Below are positions 23,441 through 34,018 of a stretch of DNA of 64,000 nt, piece after piece. The position numbers were made by a program, and so were the translations under genes. Source of the DNA: Prochilodus magdalenae (taxonomy: Eukaryota; Chordata; Actinopteri; Characiformes; Prochilodontidae); contig JAMWET010006573.1 in NCBI GenBank assembly GCA_024036415.1, forward strand, positions 82,501-146,500, in the 5' to 3' direction. Position 1 is the stretch's first letter. Every line of letters begins with the position of its first letter. A model generated the notes under the pieces. It worked only from the letters and a program-made list of their open reading frames with translations, was not told the DNA's origin and did not search any database.

Positions 23441-24114
23441 ATGTGTAAATAATAGCACTTAAGTTTTTGTACTGTTTAAAAGAAAATGCAGAAAGTACAG
23501 ACTTAAATACAGTGTCATCATGTTATTAAATAGGTTTTGGGAAAACTATCAAGCTATTAAAGTATTAATGTACTGTGTACTGTTATAATATGTGTGCTAT
23601 ATATTAAATTAGCCCTGTAACATATTATGTATAATGACAACTGTTCCTTATATACTTAAATATTAATCTCATGCATTTCAAATCACTTGTCATGTGCAAG
23701 TTGGATAAAATATAATATACAATTAAATACTGAAACAATAAATATACCATATAGAATATGTAAATAATCTGTGATGATAATTAAATATTAGTCAATATTA
23801 TTCAATGCTATTTCAAACTGAAAACGTGTCTTCAGTACTGGTTCCACTTGTCATATACTACATAGTAATAACTTGTATACTACATACTAATAACTGCATT
23901 ATTATATATACAGATGTGTGCTGTAATTTAACTTGTGTATCACATAGCACATAGCACACACCTGTCTGCTATTTTTTGTAATCATATATATATAATATCA
24001 TATATCCCATACATCTTGTGAAATAGCATATTGTGTATTGTGGTGCATCTATCTAATTGTTCTGTATTAGCTTTATTTACTGATGTCTCATAGAATATAT
24101 ATATATATATATAT
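23441..24114. other. AT-rich intergenic DNA ending in (AT)n
   Basis: AT-rich with repeated actgtaataac / tatactac words, and an (AT)n run at 24093-24114. No gene seen. Similar tgtaataac words recur near 25200 and 27030. Confidence 0.4.
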
Positions 24115-24639
24115 GAAGCTGAAACTGAAAACACCTGTCATTTTAGTGTGGGAGGTCTCATGGCTAAATTGGACCAGCCTGGTGGCCAATCTTCGTTAAT
24201 TGCACATTGCACCAGTAAGAGCAGAGTGTGAAGGTTCAGTTAGCAGGTAAGAGCACAGTTCTGCTCAAAATATTGCAATGCACACAACATTATGGGTGAC
24301 ATACCAGAGTTCAAAAGAGGACAAATTGTTGGTGCACGTCTTGCTGGCGCATCTGTGACCAAGACAGCGAGTCTTTGTGATGTATCAAGAGCCACGGTAT
24401 CCAGGGTAATGTCAGCATACCACCAAGAAGGACGAACCTCCACCAGCATCACGTAGTGACCTGGCCACTATCCTGCAAGAAGAATGGCTTAAAATCTCTC
24501 TGACCACTGTGCAGGACGCAGTATATGTCATTCCCAAGATGAACTGACGCTGTATTGGCCGCAAAAGGAGGCCCTACACCATACTAATAAATGATTGTGG
24601 TCTAAAACCAGGTGTTTCAGTTTCATTGTCCAAGCCCTG
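24115..24639 (+). mobile_element. Internally deleted Tc1-like element (family T4)
   Basis: The right end tgtttcagtttcattgtcca, closing at ...agccctg before a TA (24640-24641), is inverted relative to the left end gaaactgaaaacacctgtca. The 5' transposase start is kept and joined directly to the 3' end region, so over half of a full element is missing. The left outermost bases have been replaced by an (AT)n run. This is a MITE-like derivative that still carries the inner terminal repeats. Confidence 0.85.
24292..24456 (+). pseudogene. Tc1-like transposase N-terminus, truncated by deletion
   Basis: A 54-codon frame starts MGDIPEFKRGQIVGARLAGA and reads through the first helix-turn-helix of the paired-like DNA-binding domain. 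This domain binds the terminal repeats in Tc1-like transposases. The frame is undamaged up to about codon 49 (YHQEGRTS), where a deletion joins it to 3' non-catalytic sequence that quickly gives a stop. The second helix-turn-helix, nuclear localisation motif and the DDE domain are all missing. Such a product could not cut DNA. Confidence 0.85.
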
Positions 24640-24648
24640 TATATACTG

Positions 24649-24693
<45 letters not shown>

Positions 24694-24695
24694 TT
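24640..24695. repeat. (TA)n(TG)n microsatellite
   Basis: About 12 TA units followed by about 11 TG units, directly at the right end of the Tc1-like element, whose TA target may have seeded it. Confidence 0.95.
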
Positions 24696-24884
24696 GCGTA
24701 AAAATGTCAATGCCATTTAAAGCTATTTCAAATTGAAAATACACTGTAACATGTTGTATACTACAATATATAAATACAATAACTGTTTAGTATATATTGC
24801 AGCTGTAGGAAAAAACTTGCAAATCCATTTTTTTACTTTTAAACTAAGTTTAAAAATGATGATAGATGGACCAAAAACAATGGC

Positions 24885-25045
24885 CCAGATGGCGCTGCAC
24901 AAGGACAGGGCTAAAACCCCTGCGGGGTGGGAGTGACGGGATCCATAGATGGAGAAAAGGTGGTACAGTGCAGTGAATGTCTCGCTCCATGTGTGGAAGA
25001 TGGCTTCAAAGCAGATGTTAATGATTGGCTATTAGATATAAACTT
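24885..25045 (+). repeat. Dispersed repeat family A, fragment
   Basis: Matches the 5' part of the copies at 33244 and 46436, including agatggcgctgcacaag and gttaatgattggctatta. Unclassified; the family may be a decayed Tc1-like element, as the coding strand of the 46.5 kb copy has a helix-turn-helix-like spacing, but this is weak. Confidence 0.75.
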
Positions 25046-25250
25046 GTTGTATGGTGTATCACAAAGCACCCACCTGCTATTTTGTGTACTTCAGTATTAA
25101 AAAAAACAGTAATGTTTTACTTCCAAATACAAACTTGAACACAGTCTCAATTAATATTATAAAAAAAGTGTTTTGGGAACAACATCTAGTTATTCAATAA
25201 TTCATATACTGTAATAATATGTATACTATACTGAAATGGCCTTGTAGCAT
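25046..25250. other. AT-rich intergenic DNA
   Basis: No gene or repeat family recognised. Confidence 0.3.
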
Positions 25251-25890
25251 ATTATGGTGCATCTAATTGTTTTACATTTACGTTACTTATATGTTTATCC
25301 ATTATTTTGGAATAATCTACTGCTCTGTTCATCATTCTAGACACTTCTAAAATGTTGCAACTCCACCCCTGGGGCCACACCCTCCTACCGTGAAGCACTG
25401 AAGCAGGGGAAGGCAGAGAGACTAAGCACTGTGTCCTCCTCCCCACTTTGGTGGCACCTCTTGAAGGAAGACTGGTATGGTGTGTTGCAAGTGCAACCCA
25501 CCTCCTCTGGCAGCAGTGTACCCAGGAGGAGCCCTGTGCCAACTTAGCTTGGCTTGGTCTTTTTTTTTTCACTGCACGTTTTTGAATTTGTAGCAATGCC
25601 ATAGCTTAGAAGACCACTAGGGGGTGCTCCCACTTCTGACACCAAATGTAGATGTGCAAAACATAGCACTTAAATAAAGGGTCTTTTACTGAACCAGCAG
25701 CAGTAGAGAACCGCTGCCCAGTGTTGGCTGAAGCAGCTGGGAATCAGGCAGGGCAGTTCCAATCAACCTCTCTGACCTGCAAACTTAACTGTTTTCAAGA
25801 ATTACAGTCGGCCTTACTGTGAGTCTGGCCCTGCCTGTGAACTCCCACAGAGTCGGCAGCAGGACACCATAATAAGATGTAACATAAAAT
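25251..25890 (-). mobile_element. Gypsy-like LTR retroelement fragment (LTR end, PBS, leader)
   Basis: On the minus strand tttggtgtcagaagtggg (25628-25646) resembles the primer-binding-site region that follows the 5' LTR in many vertebrate Gypsy-like elements. The LTR would then lie at about 25647-25886, bounded by TGTAGA and ...TAACA as read on the plus strand; I could not confirm its outer edge or a target duplication. Downstream on the minus strand a 116-codon frame (25602-25252) could be a gag start, but no motif supports it. Confidence 0.5.
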
Positions 25891-26890
25891 GATAGAATGA
25901 GGTGTTTTTATTATGCGCCTATCTCTTCAGTGTTAGCAGTTGCCAGTTGTTTCCCCTCACTGTGGATCTCACCTATCACACAATAGCTGCCAACCTTGGA
26001 GGACGATGACTAGAACATGCTTCTTTGGCAGCCAATTACTGTGCCTTTTCAAGCTGATGCTCGCTCAATGCTGTAGTCGATGTGCTTGGAGGGAAGCGGG
26101 CAGCGCTCAGGTCTGTACACCTGACCCGACAGATGACCACAATCGGCAAACATCATTCTGTATCAACAAGAAGAGAGAGAACAAGCCATCTGTTCCCTCC
26201 ATCGAGAATAGCTTGGGCGGATGAGCATTCATGGACTCTTAAACATGGACAGCTGTGACTTCCAGCTCCAGCCCCAACAACGGGACAGTCCTCTGAGCCA
26301 GTTTCACCTCTAGAGAAGCTGTGGTGGATCACCTGTAATGGCTATGCTGTCAATGGTTAATGGTGTCTACGAACTTTTGTTCTGTTCTGTTCTCTGGTGT
26401 TATCTAGTGAACCAAGCAGCTACACAGGAACCCCAGTACTTGGGCTACATGCAACCCCCACCATTCCAAAGGCAAGCTTTGGTAAAACAGAAAGCCTTGC
26501 TATGCTGTCACTTCTAAAGATGAAAGTGAGGAAAACCTCCATATTTGCCATGTATTACCATGTATGGACAAAAGCATACCATTGTGCAGGAAAGAATGTG
26601 GCCAGTGTTCTTTAACCAAACCTTTGATCGGGACTTCAGATATGATTTGTGGGAAAGTGCAAGCTGCCCTACGACCCGGGCCCCCAACAAACGGCTGTTT
26701 CATTTCAGAGGAAGCCAAGGTTAAGGGTCTTAGTGCCATAAAGTCTGGGGAGTAACCTATATTCTAAAAGGGGACTGAGTAAATGCCCCCCACTCTGGAG
26801 TTTCATGGGGAAAGAAAGTTCCTGACACTGGGGCGAGATTGCTCATAGTAAAATGCATTGCAGAAGAGCAAGGGGATCTAGAGATCCCAT
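25891..26890. other. Unclassified intergenic DNA
   Basis: No gene recognised. The stretch 25960-26170 (tgactagaacatgcttcttt, aagctgatgctcgctcaatg) has the look of a dispersed repeat, but I cannot name it. Short frames at 25940-26224 and 26397-26755 have no known domain. Confidence 0.3.
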
Positions 26891-26894
26891 ATAT

Positions 26895-27005
26895 ACGGTC
26901 TATCAGATGTCAGGGGCAGCTAGTTTTGCAAGGTCTCAGTAATATAAATGATGTCAGTTTGCAGTAACTTATGGACTCTTAGAAGACAATGTGTCTGTTG
27001 GGAAA
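26895..27005. repeat. Direct repeat flanking the TA/TC microsatellite, left copy
   Basis: ggggcagctagttttgcaag and gtcagtttgcagtaacttat also occur at 27312-27415 in the same order. This copy carries an extra short segment near its end. Confidence 0.9.
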
Positions 27006-27029
27006 TGACAAGATGTATGATATGACATG

Positions 27030-27072
27030 ATTACTACACTGTAATAACTTATATACTACACTGTAATAACAG

Positions 27073-27124
<52 letters not shown>

Positions 27125-27165
27125 TATATATGCCATTATTACAGTGTAGTATACAAGTTCTTACA
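27030..27165. repeat. Palindrome centred on (TA)n
   Basis: actacactgtaataac (twice, 27033-27070) on the left is the reverse complement of attacagtgtagtatac (27138-27155) on the right. Between them is an (AT)n run of about 20 units interrupted by AAAA. The whole can fold into a long hairpin. Confidence 0.85.
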
Positions 27166-27169
27166 CTCT

Positions 27170-27279
<110 letters not shown>

Positions 27280-27311
27280 TATTCAATCTGTCTATTTTGT
27301 GTACTTTATAT

Positions 27312-27415
27312 TTTATAGTCTAGCAAATGTCGGGGGCAGCTAGTTTCTCAAGGTCTTTCTAATATAAACTATGTCAGTTTGCAGTAACTTATGGATGTTG
27401 GGAAATGATAAAACT
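27312..27415. repeat. Direct repeat flanking the TA/TC microsatellite, right copy
   Basis: Second copy of the 26895-27005 segment, with cgggggcagctagtttctca. It differs by scattered substitutions and one deletion of about 15 bp. Confidence 0.9.
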
Positions 27416-27747
27416 TTGATATTTATATTAATGATATTTTTCTTGCTGCTGAACAAGCCTCACTGTAAAACCTAATAAGTTCACATATCTTACAAAATGT
27501 AGGGAAGCCTTTCCATAATAGGCATCAGTGAATAAGCCAGAATATTTAAACTCAATGTACAATATTGGAATAGCTAGTTTTTGTGTTGAATTAACATAAA
27601 TGCTTAGTTGTGTAAATCAGAATTTGGAAATACTTTATCTTCTTGAGTTAAATTTTTAAATTTTTTTAAATAATTTAAATTTTTTAAAAAATAGTTATTT
27701 AAGCCTAAATTCCCAAATTATACATTTTGATAATAGTAATTAAGGAG
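27416..27747. other. AT-rich intergenic DNA
   Basis: No gene or recognised repeat. An A/T-run block at 27645-27700. Confidence 0.3.
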
Positions 27748-27752
27748 ATTTT

Positions 27753-28150
27753 TGTCACAGAAGGGGGGGTTGATGAGGAGGCAGGACGTAAATGCAAGTG
27801 GGTTTTAATTAAACAAGAAACACAAAGTAACAAAACAGAACTAAAGACAGAAACAAACCAAAAAACAAGGATAGAAACATACAAGAAACCAAACAAACAT
27901 CCAACATGAAACCAAACGTATTCCATTAAAGTCAAACATACTACTTGAACACAAAACGCCAAGCAAACACACAGGGGACAACAGGCCATATAAAAGAACA
28001 AAGACTAACTCAGAACACCTGGGAAGGGGCGGGGCTACAAACACAGGACCTAGAAGGTGGAGACAGGAGGGGCACATGACCAAAACAGACAGATGCACAT
28101 GGGGCAAGACAACAAGGATCACATGACCAAAACAAAAGCACATGGATGGG

Positions 28151-28182
<32 letters not shown>

Positions 28183-28187
28183 TAACA
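27753..28187 (-). mobile_element. Solo LTR, 435 bp, with 5-bp target duplication
   Basis: It starts TGTCACAG and ends CATAACA, so it has TG...CA ends. ATTTT flanks both sides (27748-27752 and 28188-28192). No internal retroelement sequence is attached. The minus strand reads as the likely sense strand, with ttaattaaaacccacttg near 27800 as a possible polyadenylation region. A (CAGA)n run of eight units lies at its other end. The 5-bp duplication suits Gypsy-like integrases. Confidence 0.8.
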
Positions 28188-28192
28188 ATTTT

Positions 28193-28600
28193 CTTCTGAT
28201 TAAATAACTTTGATGACTTTTACAACAACCTAAACTAAAAAGTGAAACCTACATGCCAATGGTTCATGCTGTGCATTGAAAAGTTTTCTTCCACGAAACA
28301 ATACTAAATAAAAATTACTACATAAAAATCTTTCACAGTTAATTCAGTATACTTTTTGTAGGTTGAATAAGTTTATTTCAATTAAATTCAGCTCATAACA
28401 GCATGAAGTAAAGCATTTTTACTGTGTAGATTGACAAATCTGGTCCAGACATTTACATGCTCCTGAATATTCGTCATACCATTTGCATTTGCAATGCCAG
28501 AATTCCCATCTTGGGAATACAGGGATAGGAATATATGTTTTTCAGTAAGATGATGACCAAAAGGCAGAACCTTCTGGTTCGCCAGCCAGTTGTCTGCCAG
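28193..28600. other. AT-rich intergenic DNA
   Basis: No gene or repeat family recognised. Confidence 0.3.
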
Positions 28601-28825
28601 TGGTAGATGACTTATGGAGGCACCACCGCCTACTGAATGTCTGCAATCATGGCTGTTGGGTCAGTCAGATACAGTGATGAAGCCCATCCTTGCTTAAGTC
28701 TTGTGCGACTGAGCGTGAAACTTGAATGATTGGCTGATGTCTCACGATGTCAAACCTACCCACCAAGTTTCATTCCCGTCGGTTGTTCCTTCTGGGTGCC
28801 ATTAATGTTTTGATGATGATCCTAG
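28600..28825 (-). mobile_element. Tc1-like transposon, 5' fragment (family T1)
   Basis: Matches the 5' parts of the copies at 20030 and 41745: ggctgttgggtcagtcagat, acccaccaagtttcattccc and ttccttctgggtgc. The terminal repeat is shortened here. Confidence 0.75.
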
Positions 28826-29695
28826 GTTGAGGTGCAATTAGCCAGAGTAATGAATGAATGACTTCCTGGCAGAACTTGCGCTAAAGCGTTCAGGACAACA
28901 CTCATGTAACACTGTTACAGTGTAATGTTAGGTCATTTACAAAACCTATACAACTGATTGTTATTAGCAGTGTAGGCATCTATGGCTTAACTCTAGGAGC
29001 AGTGGGCTACTCTTCTTTCACCTCCATTAAGTCATGCTATATTTAGGCTTCCATTAACGTCCCCTCGCGTCATGTGTTTAAGCTGAGTAATGACGTCCGT
29101 GCCACCCGTGTGGTAAATTGATGCATGTGAAAGCCCGTAACATACGACTTATTAATTTTGCATCTGCGTCCACATTTACGAGAATATTGCCTCAACCAGG
29201 TGTCCCTCAAGGGGGAAAATTGCTATTCATTACACCCTTATTATGCTATACGTCATGTCTGGAGAGAATTATCTTCGATAATGGGGTTGTTGAAAGCTGT
29301 GCTTGCAGTCGGGCAAAGTTTTGGAATGCTGACAACGGAGCGTTTCAGACACTTGAACACATCAGGTGCGAACGCAGCTCTCGGAAAGGCAGTGGACTCT
29401 GCGCTTTGTCGTGCTTTGAATATATTACCATTGGAAATAGAGATGATGCTGACATCTCAGAGAAGAAGGAATATAAGACAGAGGCAGGTAGAGCCACTGA
29501 TGGTCAGCGTGACGGACGTGGCCTTGATCAGTCAGGAGGAAGTTTGTTTAGCTCTGAAATGCCCAGATTGAAGGTTTATTGTATTTACCTACATGAGTGC
29601 ACTATTGATTGAGCTTGATCGCATAATCTAAAACTGCTAAATTTGCTTTTCTGTTTTCTTTCTGTTTGTTTTAATAACAACAGGGTGGCTTCGGC
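28826..29695. other. High-complexity unique DNA, candidate conserved block
   Basis: From about 29030 to 29570 the sequence is well mixed and undecayed. Two overlapping plus-strand frames (164 codons at 29118-29612 and 137 codons at 29158-29571) stay open, but neither product has a domain I know, and frames open in two registers argue against coding. It is a candidate regulatory element. Confidence 0.35.
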
Positions 29696-29699
29696 ATGC

Positions 29700-29760
29700 T
29701 GCGTTCCCCAGGGTTCAGTTCTTGGGTCACTTCTCTTCAATCTCTGGGTGTATCTCAACA
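29700..29760 (+). pseudogene. LINE reverse-transcriptase scrap
   Basis: About 20 codons read CVPQGSVLGSLLFNLWVY, matching the conserved V-P-Q-G-S-V-L-G-P-L-L-F block of non-LTR retrotransposon reverse transcriptases (between the palm motifs, ahead of the YxDD site). The YxDD motif and flanking domains are not found on either side, so this is an isolated remnant of an old LINE copy. Confidence 0.75.
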
Positions 29761-29879
29761 TCCAATGTGCTGTCTAACTAGGCAATATCTACATAGGCAG
29801 CTGTCTAAGTATGGAATGTTCAAACAGTCTTTGAAGCTTATAAGACAAATAAGAAAAACGAGTATAGTGGTATAGTGCT

Positions 29880-30125
29880 TGTTGGGGTTGCCACCTTTTG
29901 GAAATGAAAATATAGGACGGGGGGGCATGGTCATGTGTGAGTGACATGTGTTCGAAATCGCGTCCCGTATTTGAGGGGTGGGGTGCGATTGTTTGGGGGA
30001 AACTGTGATCATTCATGTGTGTGTGACAGACGTGTATATCGGACATTTACCGAAATACGGAACAAATTTACGGACATTTACGGAAATACACACCAAATTG
30101 CGTCACGTATTTGGCAACCCTAGTG
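29880..30125. mobile_element. Small TIR element (possible hAT-like MITE)
   Basis: gggttgcca at about 29885 and tggcaaccc at about 30113 are a perfect 9-bp inverted pair. The flanks hold TAGTGCTT on the left (29873-29880) and TAGTGATT on the right (from 30120), a near-match that may be an 8-bp target duplication. Inside is a partly repeated acatttaccgaaatacgg motif. No transposase is seen. Confidence 0.5.
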
Positions 30126-30670
30126 ATTGTATATGCTCTGTAGAAACAGCTGCAGAGACAGGAGTCTTGCTGTGCTTTGCTCAGACCGCTATTTGCTTGA
30201 TAATCATTAAATAGATCTACCTCCTAAGTAACATTTGACAGAACCTACCACTAATTAAGCTACTTGGCTATTAGCCAGCAAGTTTGTTAGCCAGCTGGCT
30301 GTTCAAAACCCCCTTGCATACATGCTAATGCCTCAGTGTTTTGGTAACTGTAAAAAAAAGGTCACTAATGGCCCGAAACAACAAACTTTAGGTTGTTTTC
30401 TCCATCTTCATGATAATAAAACAATTAAAACACCACAGAAAATGAGAATAACTCAAATTTGGAAAAGGCATTGTCACTCGGCAGACTGCTAGCCGCACCA
30501 CTAGCTACGTCGCGTCCATCCACCATATTTAAACAAAGCCTGACAGCGCTGCATTATGTCTTATTGCCTTGTTATCTGAGGAAACACAGTACTGTAATAA
30601 TGCTCTAGGTTGAAACTATATGAACATATCCACAAACGATAATAACACCTGCACACTCTATGCTACTTAT
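30126..30670. other. Unclassified intergenic DNA
   Basis: No gene or repeat family recognised. Contains an A-run at 30350. Confidence 0.3.
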
Positions 30671-30737
30671 TCAGAATCAGAATCAGAATCAGAATCTCTT
30701 TATTTGACCAATTATGTTACACATACAAAGAATTTGT

Positions 30738-30745
<8 letters not shown>
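30671..30745 (-). mobile_element. LINE-type 3' end with (ATTCTG)n tail
   Basis: Four copies of cagaat followed by ctctttatttgaccaattat and acatacaaagaatttgtctt are, on the minus strand, a 3' end with an aataaag signal and hexamer tail, widespread in teleosts. Only about 75 bp is kept. Confidence 0.7.

Positions 30746-30790
<45 letters not shown>
30739..30790. repeat. (TA)n microsatellite
   Basis: About 25 TA units, followed by a short (TCAAA)n run to 30810. Confidence 0.95.
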
Positions 30791-30794
<4 letters not shown>

Positions 30795-30810
30795 TCAAAT
30801 CAAATCAAAT

Positions 30811-31593
30811 AATGAAGTATATTTGACCTCAGTAGAACTTCAGTATACTTAGTATGTACTTTAATATGTATTTAAGTATGTGTAAGTGATCTTAGTGGTG
30901 TTTCAAAATAGTACAGAGCTATGTACAGTGAGTTCTTTGTTAATATATGTTTAACAGCACTAATAATCATATTTCGTGTACTAAGTACATAGTATATGAA
31001 AACAGCACACTTCCTGTACATCATGTTCCAGGTGTAGGTACATCAGGGTACTTTTATGTCCCTGGGAATAATTAACACATAGCATGAATAAATTGGATAA
31101 ACACATGAACAAAAAGCCCCATCTTTGTCTGAACACCAGCCCTGACTTTTTTGAAGCACACAGTCTCCATGACAATGTGTGTATCACTATGTCACACTTC
31201 CAGGCACGGAACACCCCCCCACCCCACCGCATGCCCCTCACCAAAAGCCCCCCCCTGCTGGGCTGCCTGCTGGTCATCATGCTAACGCCCCCATCAGCTC
31301 AGCAGGACAGGAGCTGCAGCTAACACCCACTTAACACACACACACACACACCTGGATCTGTCAGCGCCTCCACACACAGCGCAAAACACTGCACACAGCA
31401 GGAGAATAAAGAAACACCGCTGTGGCCTTTGCCTTTCCATCACATTATTTATTTATTTCTATGACCATCAAGTAATAAAACCCAGATCTAGATAGAGAGG
31501 TTTACTTTACACATCGCTGAGGTCAGAAACATGGAAAAACATGGAAAAGTCAGAAAAAGTATATGCAGCTTTCCAAACTGGGTTTAAACGTTT
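30811..31593. other. Unique DNA
   Basis: No gene recognised. The part from 31070 to 31320 is high-complexity with a C-run; opposite-strand frames of 99 and 79 codons have no known domain. A (CA)n run lies at 31337-31352. Confidence 0.3.
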
Positions 31594-31845
31594 GCTGCTG
31601 GTGTGGATGTTCTCAGACCTGAAGCAAGAGTGGAGCTTGATGTTCTTCTCTCTCCTTATGAAAGATGAATGTAGACGTTATCTGATGGGAACAGTGTTAC
31701 TGGGTCCACTAGGTCTCCCAGGTGGTTGTTAGGAATGTAGACATCTTAGCAGTTCCAGTTCACATACTTTCCTTTGATGTTCTCCTTCCTTAATGACTGC
31801 TTTGAACAAAAGCAACTGGAACTCTGACATCTGCTGATCAGCTTC
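31594..31845. repeat. Dispersed repeat family B, copy 1
   Basis: Matches 34019-34255 in the same orientation: tgtggatgttctcagacct, aagcaagagtgg, aaagatgaatgtag, gcagttccagttcac and gcaactggaactctgacatc. I cannot assign the family. Confidence 0.8.
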
Positions 31846-31886
31846 AACTCTTCCAGGAAGGCTTTCCACAAGGTTTAGGAATGTGT

Positions 31887-32165
31887 TTATGAAAATTCTT
31901 CCAGAAGCGCATTTGTGAGGTCAGACACAAATGTTGGACGGGAAGGCCTGGCTCGCAGCCTCCTATCTAATTCATCCCCAAGGTGTTCTGTTGGATAGAG
32001 GTCAGGACTCTGTGCAGGCCAGTCAAGTTCCTTCACACCAAACTCCCTCATCCATTTCTTTATGGACCTTGCTTTGTGCACTGGTGTGAACTCATGTAGG
32101 AACAGAAAGGGGCCATCCCCAAACGGTTCCCACAAAGCTGGGAGCATGAAACTGTGCAGAATCAT
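31887..32165 (-). pseudogene. Tc1-like transposase C-terminal half
   Basis: The 92-codon minus-strand frame reads from a region with WEPFGDGPFLFLHEF, through WPAQSPDLYPTEHLGDELD, to a C-terminus LTNALLEEFS. This is the last third of a Tc1-like DDE domain. The SPDLxPxExLxDEL signature holds the third catalytic acid (Glu of PTEH). The Asn of the usual SPDLNP is Tyr and the Trp of the usual LW is Gly. The second Asp region (Q/H-D-N-A-P/C-H) has been lost, since the sequence leading to it departs from the family. Inactive remnant. Confidence 0.85.
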
Positions 32166-32247
32166 TAAGAGTTCCTTTCATTTGAACTAAACCAACCAGC
32201 CCAACCCCTGAACAGCTACCCCACACCATAATCCCGCCTCCACCAAA

Positions 32248-32403
32248 CTTTCAGTTTTAAGTGCAGTGGCGGCACTTACTCCACTGCATTCAATGCTTCA
32301 GCTGCTCAGGTATGGAAACCCATCCCTTTCAGTTTTAAGTGCAGTGGCGGCACTTACTCCACTGCATTCAATGCTTCAGCTGCTCAGGTATGGAAACCCA
32401 TCC
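32248..32403. repeat. Perfect 78-bp tandem duplication
   Basis: 32248-32325 and 32326-32403 are two identical 78-bp copies, beginning ctttcagttttaagtgcag and ending gtatggaaacccatcc. It lies inside the Tc1-like element, so it arose after that copy decayed or was deleted. Lack of differences implies a recent event. Confidence 0.97.
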
Positions 32404-32771
32404 AATGAAGCGAACGCTGTCCTTCAACATCCGCTGACCTGCTCTGTCATTTTATGTGGCCTACCACTTTGGGGATGAGTTGCTGTCTTTCCCAATCGCT
32501 TCCACTTTGTTATAATCCCACTGACAGTTGACAGTGGAAAATTCTGAAGGTAGGAAATTTCACGGCTGGACTTATTACACAGGTGGCATCCTATCACGGT
32601 ACCACGCTGGAATTCACTGAGCTACTGACAGCGACCCATTCTCTCACTAATGTCTGGAGGAGGAGTCTGCATGCCTAGGTGCTTTGTTTTATACACCTGT
32701 GGCCATGGAAGTGATTGGAACACCTGAATTCAATGAATTGGATGGAAAAGTGATTCTTTTGGCAATATAGT

Positions 32772-33243
32772 GCAGGTGTCAGTATGCTTTATTGACAGTA
32801 CTGTATATCCACTCACGTTGCTCAGAAATGGGTCACTGTGCAAGACAGACCCACCCCCCCTAAAATTTCTGCTTTAACTACAGATCCTGATAGCCATGTG
32901 TTTTTAAAGGCCCATTGATCCTGCACATACGCAGAATGACTGGTCTAAAAGCCACCGGCAAAGTATAAATCAATGACACCTCCTTATAAATCTATTGATC
33001 CTCAGGGGAGAATGCAAGTGCTACAGTAGCAGATAACCACAGGCCATTATATGCATAGAATAAATAGACACAATTACCTGTACAGCACATCCAGAACAGC
33101 CACTAACATGACTCACAGTTGACTCACGGTTTTAAAACCCAGACGCTCTTGAACATATTTGATTTCTCATCCAAAAAAAAAAAAAACAGAAAACAAGGAT
33201 TTAGATAACTATACAGAAGAACAACCTTAGATTACCTCGCATA
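32772..33243. other. Unclassified intergenic DNA
   Basis: No gene or named repeat. An A-run at 33172-33186. Confidence 0.3.
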
Positions 33244-33690
33244 TTTAAGGTGGTGGTAGTAACTTCAAGCTCCTGCAGATGCCGCTGCACAAGAATGATG
33301 ATGGGGCTATAAATCGTCTGGGTGTGAGTGAAAAGATAGTACAGTGCAGTGAATGTTTCATTGCCTATGTGGAAAATGGCCCCAATGCAGAGGTTAATGA
33401 TTGGCTATTAGGAGTGACTGCATTTGGGCGTTCCAAAGACCATAGTGTGAAGGAAGTAGCTGTATCTGCAGGTGTATGGAAGCGTAGCAGTGGCTAAAAC
33501 CCTAGTCTACAGGGATCCTCTGAATTGTGTCAGGGAAGGCATCCATCAATTTTGGCCCAACTGACCAATTCTTTGATGCAAGAGTGTCTGAGTGTCTGTC
33601 ATTGATGTGGTCTACCTCCAGAAACTTGTCCAGTACATGCCACATCCAATCCCATCTGTTATTGGTGCTCGTGTAGGTACATTTCAGTCA
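33244..33690 (+). repeat. Dispersed repeat family A, long copy
   Basis: From aaggtggtggtagtaacttc to acatgccacatccaatccc it parallels 46436-46880 over ~440 bp. Shared markers include cgttccaaagaccatagtgt, gaaggaagtagctg and gaaacttgtccagtacatgc. Other members: 24885-25045, 44725-44997 (minus) and 56990-57195. Confidence 0.85.
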
Positions 33691-34018
33691 CAGGTGACTC
33701 ATGTTTGGTCCATTGAGCTTACCTATCAGGTGTTTTACCTTCATCACAGTCTCCATTCTTTTCAGGAGACTCGCCTCCAGTTCCTCAATGAGCAGCAACT
33801 TCCCACAGTCACTGTGAGAAGTTGGTTGCACTTCCCATGACCCAATAAACCAAGATTCAGACTCTGGGGTGGTCAGTCCTTTGTTCTGAGAACACCAGCA
33901 GACCCTTTATTGGATTGGCCTGTCTTCTTTTCTCGTGTGAGGAGCTTCTTGAACAGCTGCACCTCCTTTTAGACCTCCAGAGCGTTGAGATGTCTTCTCA
34001 CAGTGGAAGAAAGATGGA
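33691..34018. other. Unclassified DNA between two repeats
   Basis: No gene recognised. aataaaccaagattcagact near 33843 is a possible old LTR or LINE end, but there is no support beyond that. Confidence 0.25.

Larger units (their letters stand above)
31846..32771 (-). mobile_element. Decayed Tc1-like element (family T5)
   Basis: The 5' end on the minus strand lies near 32771 (ttttggcaatatagtg). The leader (gccatggaagtgattggaac) and transposase fragments run down to about 31850. The same family occurs at 56268-56850 in the other orientation. The middle of the transposase is deleted and replaced in part by a tandem duplication. Confidence 0.85.

Noticed and set aside
27727..28188. 98- and 115-codon hydrophobic minus-strand ORFs
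   Set aside because: They lie in the 435-bp solo LTR and overlap each other in two frames.
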